Source of the DNA: Altererythrobacter sp.
Lineage (GTDB): Bacteria; Pseudomonadota; Alphaproteobacteria; Sphingomonadales; Sphingomonadaceae
Direction: 5' to 3'
DNA: 40,667 nt
Assembly: GCA_017308255.1 (NCBI GenBank)
Contig: JAFKFN010000023.1
Coordinates: 1-40,667 of the forward strand
Shown piece after piece: positions 33,412 to 40,622 of this stretch (position 1 is the stretch's first letter; every line of letters starts with the position of its first letter). The notes below the pieces were generated by a model. It saw only the letters and a list, made by a program, of their open reading frames with translations, was not told where the DNA came from and did not search any database. The position numbers were made by a program, and so were the translations under genes.

Positions 33412-36030
33412 TCACCACTTCTTCTGGATCGCGATCGATACGAAGCGGCCGATGCCGCTCGCGGTCGTGTTGTCCCAGCTGCTGGCGCCATTGATCACGA
33501 TCGGCGGGTCCTTGTCGAACAGGTTCGTCGCCGAAAGCTGCAGCGTGGTGCCGCCGAGGATCGAGGCCTCGTCCGCGAACGAATAGCGAAGCGTCAGGTC
33601 GAAGGTCTTCTGGGGGGAGGCCTTGACGTTCGGGATCACCGCCGTGTTCGTGTATGTGCCGCCATAATTGTAGAACAGGTTGGCGTTGAAGCCGCCGCTG
33701 CGGAAGCCGAGGTTGGCGCGGCCCTTCGAACGCAGGGGATTCTCGAAAAGGTCCACCACGTCCGTCACCGGCAGTGCCGGGAAGGTCTGCCGGTACACGT
33801 GGAAGATCTGGCTGTGGGTGATGCCGGCCGAGACCACGCCCAGTGACGAGACCGGGAACTCGTAGTTCACATTGACGTCGAGCCCTTCCATTTTCATCGA
33901 GCCGACGTTGTTGCGGCGCCCGTCGACCAGGACGTCGATGTCGTTCGGGTCGATCGGCGCAGTCACCAGCCAGCCCGAGTTGTACAGGTAATTGATCGTA
34001 TCGAGCGGCGGGTTGCGGATGATGAACTGGCTGTAGATCGCCTCGTTGGCGAGCGAGGCCGAAACGCCTTCGATGCGGTTGCGGTAATCGACCTTGAAGT
34101 AGGTCACGCCGGCCGTGAACCCGGGCAGGAAATCGGGCCGTAGGTCGGCGCCGATCGACCAGGATTCCGCCTTCTCCGGCTTCAGGTTGGGATTGCTCCC
34201 GGTCCACAACAGCTGGTTGATCAGGGCGTTGCCCTGGGTCGGATCGGGGACCGGGAAGATGAAGGCGAAGTTGAGGTTGCCGGTATCGACCAGTGACGGC
34301 GCGCGGAACGACTTGCCCCAGGTGCCGCGGAACGAGATCCCGTCGATCGGATCCCAGGTCGCCGAAATCTTGGGGTTCGTGGTCGAGCCGAAATCACTGT
34401 AATCGTCATACCGCACCGCCGCCGACAGCGTCAGCCGCTTGGCGAAGGGCGCGTCGGACACCAGCGGCACGAACAGCTCGCCATAGACCGAGGTGATGTT
34501 GCGACGGTTGGTCGCGTCGTTGGTCACGCTGGGCGTGTTGGTGCTTGACAGGACGCTCTGGTATTCGCGGTAGCGGAACTCGTCGAGCTCGTGCGACGCG
34601 CCGATCGCAGCGCGCACGTCGCCGGCCGGCAGGTTGAACAGCGGGCCGTCGAGCTTGGCCTCGAAATGGTCGCTGCGGAAATTCACCCATTGCTGCCGGA
34701 AGCCGATGATCTGGTCATAGACCGAATCCGGGATCGCGCCGCCGTAAACGTTGAGCGCCGTGGCCGGATCGGACGATGCCAGCGCGATGGCGGCCGCGAA
34801 GTTGTTGATCTGCTCGCTGCCCAGGCCGGACTTGCCGTCGTAGATGTTGTGCGACCAGTAAGTGGAAAGCTGCCATTCGCTGGTGATGTCCCAATCAGCG
34901 CCGGCGGCAATCTGCGCGGTCGATTCCTTCGAACGGCTGACGGCGCCGTCACGCGGAAGCCGGTATTCGATCCGCTGCGGCGCGCCCGCCGGTGCGCCGG
35001 CAAGCCCGCTCCTGTAGAAGGCATTGCTCGAAGGCACGGTGAACGCCGCGCCCAGCGGCGACTGCAGGGTGTCGACGTAACGCCGCGAATAGAGCCCTTC
35101 GGCCCAGATGCGCACGTTGTCGGTCAGATCCTGATGGACGCTGAGCAAGCCGTTGTAGCGCTCCGTCTCCGGCAGGAAGTCCCCGTGCACGTCGTCATAG
35201 CGGTTCGCCGGCCCCACCCCGTCGGTCTGGACAGGGTAGCGCACGTTGTTGATCACGATGTTGGGATCGGGCGATTGCGTCGATCGCTGGTCCGTTCCGC
35301 CCCGCGCGCGCAGGTCCTGGCTCAGGAAGTCGCGCGACGATCGCAGCAGGTGGCTGCGATGGTTGTATTCGAACGCGGCGAACACATCGCCGCTGCCCCA
35401 GCTCGTGCCGGCATTCTGGTTCAGCACGATCTCGTCGATGTCGTCGCCAAAGCCATAGCGCCCGCTGGTTTCGAACCCGTTGACGTTCCGGCGGGTGATG
35501 ATGTTGACCACGCCGGCCACGGCGTCCGCGCCGTAGATCGCCGAGGCGCCGTCGAGCACCACTTCGAGGCGCTGCGTCGCCAGCGTGGGCACAGAGTTCG
35601 GATCGACCAGCGCGCGCAGGATACCGCCCGCCGGCAGGCGCCGTCCGTTGAGAAGAACAAGCGTCGCTTCCGGCCCGAGCCCGCGCAAGTTGATCGCCGA
35701 GATGCGCGAGGAGTTCGCCGCGGCATCCTGCGCACCGCCGGTGCGGGATTCGTCGGGCCCGATGTTGAGCACGACCGGCAGCGTGCGGGTGGCCTGAGAG
35801 ATGTTGGCGGCGCCGGTTTCCTGGATCGCCTCGTTATCGAGCTGCAGCGTGTTCGCTCCGGGCGCGGAGACGCCGCGGATGCTGGTGCCCGTGACAACGA
35901 TCTGCGATGTGTCTTCGTCCTTGTCGGCGTCCGATTGCGCGAAGGCGGCGGCGTTCGACGCCAGCAACACACCCGCGCAACCGAGCTTGAGCCAGGTCTT
36001 GTGCTTCTTGAGCGAATTGTTCTTCATCAT
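33412..36030 (-). CDS. TonB-dependent outer-membrane receptor, first gene of catabolic operon
   Basis: An 872-residue receptor: signal peptide ending near AFAQ (about residue 32), TonB-box-like SQIVVTGTS, then plug blocks INLRGLGPEATLVLLNGRRL and VLDGASAIYGADAVAGVVNI typical of the Oar/CirA-like sphingomonad receptors, and a barrel ending in KKW. The start is one of two adjacent ATG codons (36030 or 36027) behind GGGGAGA. It begins the minus-strand operon reaching 25782 and is divergent from the CoA-transferase across a 270-bp region with a promoter and palindromes. The ligand is unknown but is likely an ester, given the two exported hydrolases downstream. Confidence 0.92.
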   Translation of the reverse strand: MMKNNSLKKHKTWLKLGCAGVLLASNAAAFAQSDADKDEDTSQIVVTGTSIRGVSAPGANTLQLDNEAIQETGAANISQATRTLPVVLNIGPDESRTGGAQDAAANSSRISAINLRGLGPEATLVLLNGRRLPAGGILRALVDPNSVPTLATQRLEVVLDGASAIYGADAVAGVVNIITRRNVNGFETSGRYGFGDDIDEIVLNQNAGTSWGSGDVFAAFEYNHRSHLLRSSRDFLSQDLRARGGTDQRSTQSPDPNIVINNVRYPVQTDGVGPANRYDDVHGDFLPETERYNGLLSVHQDLTDNVRIWAEGLYSRRYVDTLQSPLGAAFTVPSSNAFYRSGLAGAPAGAPQRIEYRLPRDGAVSRSKESTAQIAAGADWDITSEWQLSTYWSHNIYDGKSGLGSEQINNFAAAIALASSDPATALNVYGGAIPDSVYDQIIGFRQQWVNFRSDHFEAKLDGPLFNLPAGDVRAAIGASHELDEFRYREYQSVLSSTNTPSVTNDATNRRNITSVYGELFVPLVSDAPFAKRLTLSAAVRYDDYSDFGSTTNPKISATWDPIDGISFRGTWGKSFRAPSLVDTGNLNFAFIFPVPDPTQGNALINQLLWTGSNPNLKPEKAESWSIGADLRPDFLPGFTAGVTYFKVDYRNRIEGVSASLANEAIYSQFIIRNPPLDTINYLYNSGWLVTAPIDPNDIDVLVDGRRNNVGSMKMEGLDVNVNYEFPVSSLGVVSAGITHSQIFHVYRQTFPALPVTDVVDLFENPLRSKGRANLGFRSGGFNANLFYNYGGTYTNTAVIPNVKASPQKTFDLTLRYSFADEASILGGTTLQLSATNLFDKDPPIVINGASSWDNTTASGIGRFVSIAIQKKW

Positions 36031-36118
36031 CCGTCTCCCCTCGGCCGCCGACTTCAATCGGTCAGAAGGCGCCGCCTCATGCGGCGCCAGCTCTGCTGCG
36101 ATGCAGCGAGATAGTTTG

Positions 36119-36156
36119 TTTCACAATGTATAATCGATTCGTGAAATGCCTGTCAA
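36119..36156 (-). promoter_or_regulatory. Promoter of the receptor/TRAP/dehydratase operon with overlapping operator
   Basis: Read on the minus strand: a perfect -35 TTGACA (36156-36151), 18 nt, then TATACA (36132-36127). The inverted repeat TTTCAC (36119-36124) / GTGAAA (36141-36146), with a 16-nt spacer, covers the -10 and part of the spacer, where a bound repressor would block RNA polymerase. The MarR protein encoded at 37515 is the natural candidate, though its site cannot be assigned from sequence alone. Confidence 0.5.
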
Positions 36157-36193
36157 TGAGCCTGCCTCGGGGCGTAGCTTCATAGATTATCAT

Positions 36194-36212
36194 TATATAT
36201 TAGTAATATATA
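36194..36212. repeat. AT-only 19-bp palindrome
   Basis: TATATATTA and TAATATATA flank a single G, forming a perfect 9+9 bp inverted repeat composed almost entirely of A and T in an otherwise GC-rich region. It lies at the centre of the divergent control region and could be a protein site or a melting/bending element. Confidence 0.6.
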
Positions 36213-36234
36213 TGGGATTAGCCGCATTCCATCA

Positions 36235-36272
36235 GTTGACCCGATCAACAGATATGCTTGACAATATCAAGC
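36235..36272 (+). promoter_or_regulatory. Tandem TTGA-N5-TCAA operator-like sites before the CoA-transferase
   Basis: Two inverted repeats of the same design occur: GTTGA-N5-TCAAC at 36235-36249 and GCTTGA-N5-TCAAGC at 36256-36272. Their centres are 22 bp apart, about two turns of DNA, which would put two bound dimers on one face. Their size and symmetry fit a MarR-type winged-helix dimer. They end 28 bp before the start codon of the CoA-transferase gene. Confidence 0.5.
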
Positions 36273-36300
36273 TTTGCAGGGCACGGAGATGGCGCTTTAG

Positions 36301-37563
36301 ATGAGAGAGAGAATGCTCGGGAATTCGAACGAAAGGCGCCCGCTCGAGGGTTTGCGCGTGATCGATCTGAGTCGCGCCCTTGCCGGGCCCTATGCGACGC
36401 TGCTGCTCGCGGGCCTGGGGGCCGAGGTGATCAAGGTGGAGGATCCGCGCGGCGGCGATCTTGCGCGTGACAACAGTCCCTACGTCGGCCGCGACGGGGT
36501 GTCGGTGACCAAGCGCTATGAGGACGACGTCTCCATCTCGCACCTCACCCGCTCACGCGGCAAGCGCGGCGTGTCGCTCAACCTCAAGCAGCCGCAGGCG
36601 CGGAAGGTGTTCCATGACCTGGTGGCGACGGCCGACATCGTGGTTGAAAACTTCACGCCGGGAACCGCGGATCGCCTGGGCGTCGGCTATGAGGCGGCGC
36701 GCGCCGCGAACCCCGCCATTATCTATTGCTCGCTCAGCGGTTTCGGCCAGCAGGAGAACGATCGCATCAAGGCGATGGACGTGATCATCCAGGCCTTGAG
36801 CGGCGCGATGTACACCACCGGGGAGCCTGGCGATCCGCCCGTCCGCCTGGGCATTCCCTTCGCCGACCTCCTGGCGCCGGTGTTCGGGGTTATCGGCATC
36901 CTTGCGGCGCTGGAGATGCGGCACCGCACCGGCGAAGGCCAGCACATCGACGTATCGATGCTCGGCGCCCTTACCTCCTTCGTGGGGATCGAGAACTGGC
37001 AGGCGATGCGCCTGGCGGGCCTTCCCGGCCGGTCCGGCCCCACCGTGCATCGCCTCTCTCCCTTCGGCGCCTTCAAATGCAGCGACGGCTATGTCGCCAT
37101 CGTCGCGACGCATGACGGGCTCACGGAAGGGCTGTTCCGGGCGATGTCGGATCAGGATCTCGCTTCCGACCCCCGCTTCATCACGCGGGACATGCGCGTC
37201 GCCAATGCGGAAGCGCTCGAAGCCCGGATCGAGGAATGGAGTTCCTCCCGGCCTGTCGCCGAAGTCGTCGCGGCGCTCAGCGCCCAAGGCGTGCCGGTCG
37301 CGCCCGTGCGCCATCCCGAGGAAGCGCTGGACGATCCCATGGTCGTCGCCCGGGGGGAGACCGAGATCGTCACCCACCCGGCCTACGGGACGGACACCGA
37401 GTTGCGGACCAATGGCATCCCGATCAAGTTCAGCGGCGCGGCGAGCGGGTTCGACCCTTACCTGCCGGTGCAGATCGGCGAGCACAACGACGCCGTCTAC
37501 GGCGCCCTGCTCGGCTATTCGGAAGAGGAGATCGCGGCCTTGCGTTCGGCCGGCGTGATCTGA
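36301..37563 (+). CDS. Class III CoA-transferase (CaiB/BaiF family)
   Basis: A 420-residue enzyme that moves CoA between carboxylic acids. Family blocks: PLEGLRVIDLSRALAGPYAT at about 14-33, LGAEVIKVEDPRGGD at 39-53, VVENFTPGTADRLG at 114-127, and the catalytic Asp160 in IKAMDVIIQALSG, followed by GIPFADLLAPVFGVIGILAA. Relatives include formyl-CoA transferase, CaiB, BaiF and FldA. Here it would activate the acid imported by the TRAP system for the dehydratase pair. ATG 36301 has GGAG about 14 nt upstream; ATG 36313 is an alternative. Its last 49 bp overlap the convergent MarR gene. Confidence 0.92.
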   Translation: MRERMLGNSNERRPLEGLRVIDLSRALAGPYATLLLAGLGAEVIKVEDPRGGDLARDNSPYVGRDGVSVTKRYEDDVSISHLTRSRGKRGVSLNLKQPQARKVFHDLVATADIVVENFTPGTADRLGVGYEAARAANPAIIYCSLSGFGQQENDRIKAMDVIIQALSGAMYTTGEPGDPPVRLGIPFADLLAPVFGVIGILAALEMRHRTGEGQHIDVSMLGALTSFVGIENWQAMRLAGLPGRSGPTVHRLSPFGAFKCSDGYVAIVATHDGLTEGLFRAMSDQDLASDPRFITRDMRVANAEALEARIEEWSSSRPVAEVVAALSAQGVPVAPVRHPEEALDDPMVVARGETEIVTHPAYGTDTELRTNGIPIKFSGAASGFDPYLPVQIGEHNDAVYGALLGYSEEEIAALRSAGVI

Positions 37564-38075
37564 TTCGCCTCCGCGCTTTCGGCGCGGGTCCGCCCATCGC
37601 GGCCTGGGTAGACGACGCCGGCATAGAGCTGGTCAAGCAGGCGGTTGAGGGTGAGAAGTTCGGTCGGCGTAAGCGAGTGGAGCGCCTGGTCCTCGATCTC
37701 CTGGACGATGGCGAACACGCTATCGAGCATCGCGACGCCCTGCTCGGTGAGTTCGATCGAATAGCGGCGCTTGTCTTCGGTATCGCGCTTGCGCCGGATG
37801 TAACCGCGCTTCTTGAGGGAATCGATCAGCGCCACGGCGATCGATGCGTCCACGTCTATGATGCGGGCCATCTCGGTCTGCGAGATGCCCGGGTTGGCCT
37901 CGATGATCGCCAGCGCGCTGAACGCGCCGGTCCTCAGCCCGTATTGCGTCGCACGCTCGGAAAACCCGCGGGAAAGCTGCTGGTGCACGCGTCGCAGCCG
38001 GAAGCCCAGGTAATCATTGAGACGGCCGAGCCTGTGGCCATCGCGTGATTGATTGACAGGTGCTTCATGCGCCAT
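37515..38075 (-). CDS. MarR-family transcriptional regulator
   Basis: A 186-residue winged-helix regulator. The dimerisation helix is at about 15-45 (GRLNDYLGFRLRRVHQQLSR); the helix-turn-helix is SQTEMARIIDVDASIAVALI at about 65-84; the wing is RKRDTEDKRRYSIELTEQG at about 94-112. MarR proteins usually repress neighbouring catabolic genes until an aromatic or acyl-CoA ligand releases them. Its 3' end overlaps the CoA-transferase gene by 49 bp on the opposite strand, so the two transcripts are antisense to each other there. AAGGAAG precedes the ATG. It is the likely regulator of the palindrome-rich region at 36119-36272. Confidence 0.88.
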   Translation of the reverse strand: MAHEAPVNQSRDGHRLGRLNDYLGFRLRRVHQQLSRGFSERATQYGLRTGAFSALAIIEANPGISQTEMARIIDVDASIAVALIDSLKKRGYIRRKRDTEDKRRYSIELTEQGVAMLDSVFAIVQEIEDQALHSLTPTELLTLNRLLDQLYAGVVYPGRDGRTRAESAEANQITPAERKAAISSSE

Positions 38076-38097
38076 GAACGGGTTCTTCCTTTACCAG

Positions 38098-38124
38098 GCG
38101 CCCCCTTTCAAGTGAACGGGGCGC
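38098..38124. promoter_or_regulatory. Palindrome before the MarR gene
   Basis: GCGCCCC (38098-38104) pairs with GGGGCGC (38118-38124), and inside the loop TTCA-AG-TGAA forms a second small palindrome. It lies 23 bp upstream of the MarR start codon, so it could be an autoregulatory operator or a leader hairpin. It has no U-tract and is not a typical terminator for the upstream Rieske gene. Confidence 0.35.
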
Positions 38125-38226
38125 GAGGTGCATCTCTGCCGTGCTCTCGGAAAAGCCCGCAAGGCGGTCAAGCCGCAGGTGCGCGAATGTTCTTCGAAAT
38201 TCGATTCTTAAGGTATCGTTGGGATT

Positions 38227-39306
38227 CTAACGCCCTGGCGAACCCTGAGGGGCCTCAGCTTCCGCGTCCATCATCGCCTGCAACATGCGGCGCCCTTCCA
38301 CGGCGTTGCGGTCGCTCCTGATCAGCAGCTCGTCGGGATTCTCGCCGATGATCGCGAGCATCTTCTCGATCTCTTCGGTGGCGAACTTGTCTTCCGCGAT
38401 CACCGGCTGGAGATAGGGGAACGCCCGATCCACTTCCTCCTCGGTACGCGCGGACAAGGCGAAGAAATAATGGCAGGTGGTCGGCGTTTCGGGCGTCACG
38501 GCGTGATAGACGCGCCCGCGGTTCAGCACCTCCCCTTGCCTCACCGGATTGCTCTCGGCGATTTGCATGTCGCTGATCCCGGCGTGGAAACCGGGCAGAT
38601 AGAAATCCATCCCGATCACGCGGTCGACACGTTCGATATCGTCGCCATTGAATTGGGCGACGACCGGGGGAGGGACCGCATCGCGGATATAGCGCCGGCT
38701 GCGCAATACCCGGTGTTCCTTCGTCAGCTCTTCAGGCGCGGAAGCGTTATCTTCCGTGCCGATGCTGCCGGCATGAAGATAGCCCAGATGCGTGAGATCG
38801 AGCAGATTGTCGTTAAGCAGCTGGTAGCGGCCCTTCACGTGCTCGACATAGAAGGGGCGCAGCACCAGATCCTGTCCAGCGGCGCCGATCTCCTCCAGGT
38901 CAGGCAGCAAGGCCGGGTCGGCCTTGTCCGGGTCGGCCTTGTCCGGGTCGCCCATCCAGATCCACGCCCAGATGCCGTGCTCGACCAGGGGATAAGTGGG
39001 AATGCGATAGCTGCGCGGGGCATGCGCCTGCGACGGGATCTTCACGCATTGACCATCGGGCCCGAAAGTGATGCCGTGATAGCCGCATTGGATGGCGTCT
39101 CCCTTCAGGCAGCTCTCGCCCAGGGGAAAATGGCGGTGCGGGCAGCGTCCGCCGACGGCGACGGCGGTGCCGTCTTCCTTGCGGTACATCACCACCGGCT
39201 GACCCAGGATCGTGCGGGCAAGCAACTTGCGGCCCAGCTCGTTCACGAACCCCGCGACATACCAGCCATTGCGAACGGCAAAGCTGCCTTCCCTGAAAGG
39301 GTACAA
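38227..39306 (-). CDS. Rieske non-heme iron oxygenase (O-demethylase-like)
   Basis: A 359-residue oxygenase component of the VanA/dicamba-O-demethylase type. The Rieske [2Fe-2S] ligands are Cys55/His57 (CPHRHFPLG) and Cys74/His77 (CGYHG). The mononuclear iron site is in NDNLLDLTHLGYLHAG, with Asp170, His173 and His178. Such enzymes use O2 and electrons from a reductase/ferredoxin, not encoded nearby, to hydroxylate or demethylate an aromatic substrate. The likely start is TTG 39306, 5 nt after GGGAGAGA; GTG 39321 is the alternative. Residues about 119-131 contain a tandem DKADP repeat. It is divergent from a TetR gene and is probably repressed by it. Confidence 0.9.
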   Translation of the reverse strand: MYPFREGSFAVRNGWYVAGFVNELGRKLLARTILGQPVVMYRKEDGTAVAVGGRCPHRHFPLGESCLKGDAIQCGYHGITFGPDGQCVKIPSQAHAPRSYRIPTYPLVEHGIWAWIWMGDPDKADPDKADPALLPDLEEIGAAGQDLVLRPFYVEHVKGRYQLLNDNLLDLTHLGYLHAGSIGTEDNASAPEELTKEHRVLRSRRYIRDAVPPPVVAQFNGDDIERVDRVIGMDFYLPGFHAGISDMQIAESNPVRQGEVLNRGRVYHAVTPETPTTCHYFFALSARTEEEVDRAFPYLQPVIAEDKFATEEIEKMLAIIGENPDELLIRSDRNAVEGRRMLQAMMDAEAEAPQGSPGR

Positions 39307-39337
39307 ACGCTTCTCTCCCACTTTCTTTTCGCCAGAC

Positions 39338-39361
39338 TTACATCGTAATCTTACATTGTAA
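39338..39361. promoter_or_regulatory. Tandem TTAC-N3-GTAA operator
   Basis: Two 11-bp palindromes, TTACATCGTAA (39338-39348) and TTACATTGTAA (39351-39361), lie 2 bp apart (centres 13 bp apart) between the divergent Rieske and TetR genes. They share TTACATNGTAA. This is the typical position and form of a TetR-family operator controlling both genes. Confidence 0.65.
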
Positions 39362-39403
39362 AGGTTGCGAGGCGGCGCGGCGGCCGGTACCGAAAGAGGC
39401 GCA

Positions 39404-40006
39404 ATGGCCACTCCACCGCTCAATCCGGACCGGATCGTTTCGGAAGCCCTGGCACTTCTGGCTGAAGAAGGGCTGGACAAGGTGACGCTACGCAAGCTCG
39501 CGGCGCGCCTGGATGTCCAGGCGATGTCTCTCTATTGGCATCTGGAGAACAAGGACGAACTCTACCGCCGGATGAGCCGTGCGGTCTTTACCGATTGCCT
39601 CAATTCCATTCCTGAATGCGCGTCCTGGCAGATGTGGTTGAAGGCGTTCGGCCTTGAACTGTGGCGCGCGCAGCACGAGGTCCGCGATGCCGCGCGGCTG
39701 ATCTTCGGGGCCAGGCAATCCGGGGCGGCGCTTCAGGAATTGGCGGAACGGATCGTCGCTCCGCTGATGGCATTCGGAATAGACGCGGGCAGCGCGATGA
39801 AAATGCAGTCATCTGTCCAGGCGATGATAACCGGTTGGACCGGCTTCGATCAAAGCTTCGGCGAAGAGCTCGAACATATTGTCCCCGTGAAGGCCACGAT
39901 GGAAGACAGCCTCGATGCCTTGATCGCCGGATGGGAAACGATCCTCGCAAGGCAATCCTGTTCGATCGCAAACGAAGGCAGGGCCGAAACAGCGCTGCCT
40001 TCGTGA
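39404..40006 (+). CDS. TetR-family transcriptional regulator
   Basis: A 200-residue regulator. The helix-turn-helix is at about residues 26-48 (KVTLRKLAARLDVQAMSLYWHL, then ENKDEL). The C-terminal part resembles the TetR-type ligand domain (AARLIFGARQSGAALQELAER, AMITGWTGFDQSFGEELE). The start ATG 39404 is preceded by AAAGAGG; a TTG at 39365 would add 13 residues without a better signal. It is divergent from the Rieske oxygenase, with paired palindromes between, and probably senses that enzyme's aromatic substrate. Confidence 0.88.
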   Translation: MATPPLNPDRIVSEALALLAEEGLDKVTLRKLAARLDVQAMSLYWHLENKDELYRRMSRAVFTDCLNSIPECASWQMWLKAFGLELWRAQHEVRDAARLIFGARQSGAALQELAERIVAPLMAFGIDAGSAMKMQSSVQAMITGWTGFDQSFGEELEHIVPVKATMEDSLDALIAGWETILARQSCSIANEGRAETALPS

Positions 40007-40041
40007 CAAGGCCAGGGGTTACTTGCGAGCCCGTGGCCTTG
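39972..40041 (+). terminator. Two successive hairpins at the end of the TetR gene
   Basis: Hairpin 1: ACGAAGGCAG (39972-39981) with CTGCCTTCGT (39995-40004), 10 bp perfect, overlapping the stop codon. Hairpin 2: CAAGGCCA (40007-40014) with TGGCCTTG (40034-40041), 8 bp perfect. Neither has a U-run. Confidence 0.45.
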
Positions 40042-40201
40042 AGTTGACCGGCCGGGACTGCGCAGCGTAACGACGGCGGCCAGAGCGGCAAAGCGGCGCC
40101 ACGCGGCGGTGTTCGGCAGCCGTTAGTCCAACCCGCTAGACTCACTCGCTGTGGCGCGTCACATTCGCTGAGACGATGCGCGGATGAGCGAGGGGGGATC
40201 C

Positions 40202-40552
40202 ATGAGAAAATCAGTGTTGCCGATACTGTGCTGGGGTGTGGCGGGAATGGCTACGGTGACGCCCGCGGCTGTCGGCGCTCAACAGGTGCTGCCTGCTCAG
40301 CTCGCGGGTCAGCCGGCATCGGATGTGCCCGTGGCAATCCAAATTCTCAAATGGCACATGCTCGATAGCGACATCAGCGCGCTCACCTTCCGGAGCATGG
40401 ATACGTTATTCCCTACGCGCACCGTGGCGCGGGGTGGGCCGGTTTGGCAATTGCCGCGCGCCGACCATCCGCTCGACTTCAGTTACAGCTACAACGGCAC
40501 GCAACGTCCGGCGTCGGACTGTCCGCCGTCAGCACCAATGGCACAGATTTGA
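40202..40552 (+). pseudogene. Beta-lactamase-family serine hydrolase, interrupted by an IS
   Basis: The N-terminus of an exported serine hydrolase: signal peptide (LPILCWGVAGMATVTPAAVGA, about 5-25), then the family leader ALTFRSMDTLFPTRTVARGG and WQLPRADHPLDFSYSYNGT seen in class C beta-lactamase/6-aminohexanoate-dimer-hydrolase-like enzymes. The SxxK catalytic part is absent. After NGTQRP the frame loses sense and stops at 40552, about 4-8 bp before the likely edge of an IS3-family element; a neighbouring frame reads SAVSTNGTDLRL up to the element, so an extra frameshift is possible. GGGGGGATCC precedes the ATG. Any remainder would lie beyond the element. Confidence 0.62.
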
Positions 40553-40565
40553 GGTTGTGATTTAA

Positions 40566-40622
40566 GGAGGATCTGGGCTTCGTCGTAGTGACGAAGGAAC
40601 GAAGATGAAGCCCAGATCCTCC
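40566..40622 (+). repeat. 16-bp inverted repeat enclosing the OrfA start codon
   Basis: GGAGGATCTGGGCTTC (40566-40581) is perfectly complementary to 40607-40622. The right arm begins at the G of the ATG and covers the first codons of OrfA, so a transcript entering from outside would fold the start region into a 16-bp stem. An alternative shorter stem, CTTCGTC (40578-40584) with GACGAAG (40590-40596), uses part of the same bases. Confidence 0.8.

Noticed and set aside
34591-36114. 507-codon plus-strand frame opposite the third receptor
   Set aside because: Antisense shadow; composition typical of reversed receptor codons.
38098-38124. Terminator of the Rieske gene
   Set aside because: No U-tract on the relevant strand and a position close to the MarR start favour an operator or leader role.
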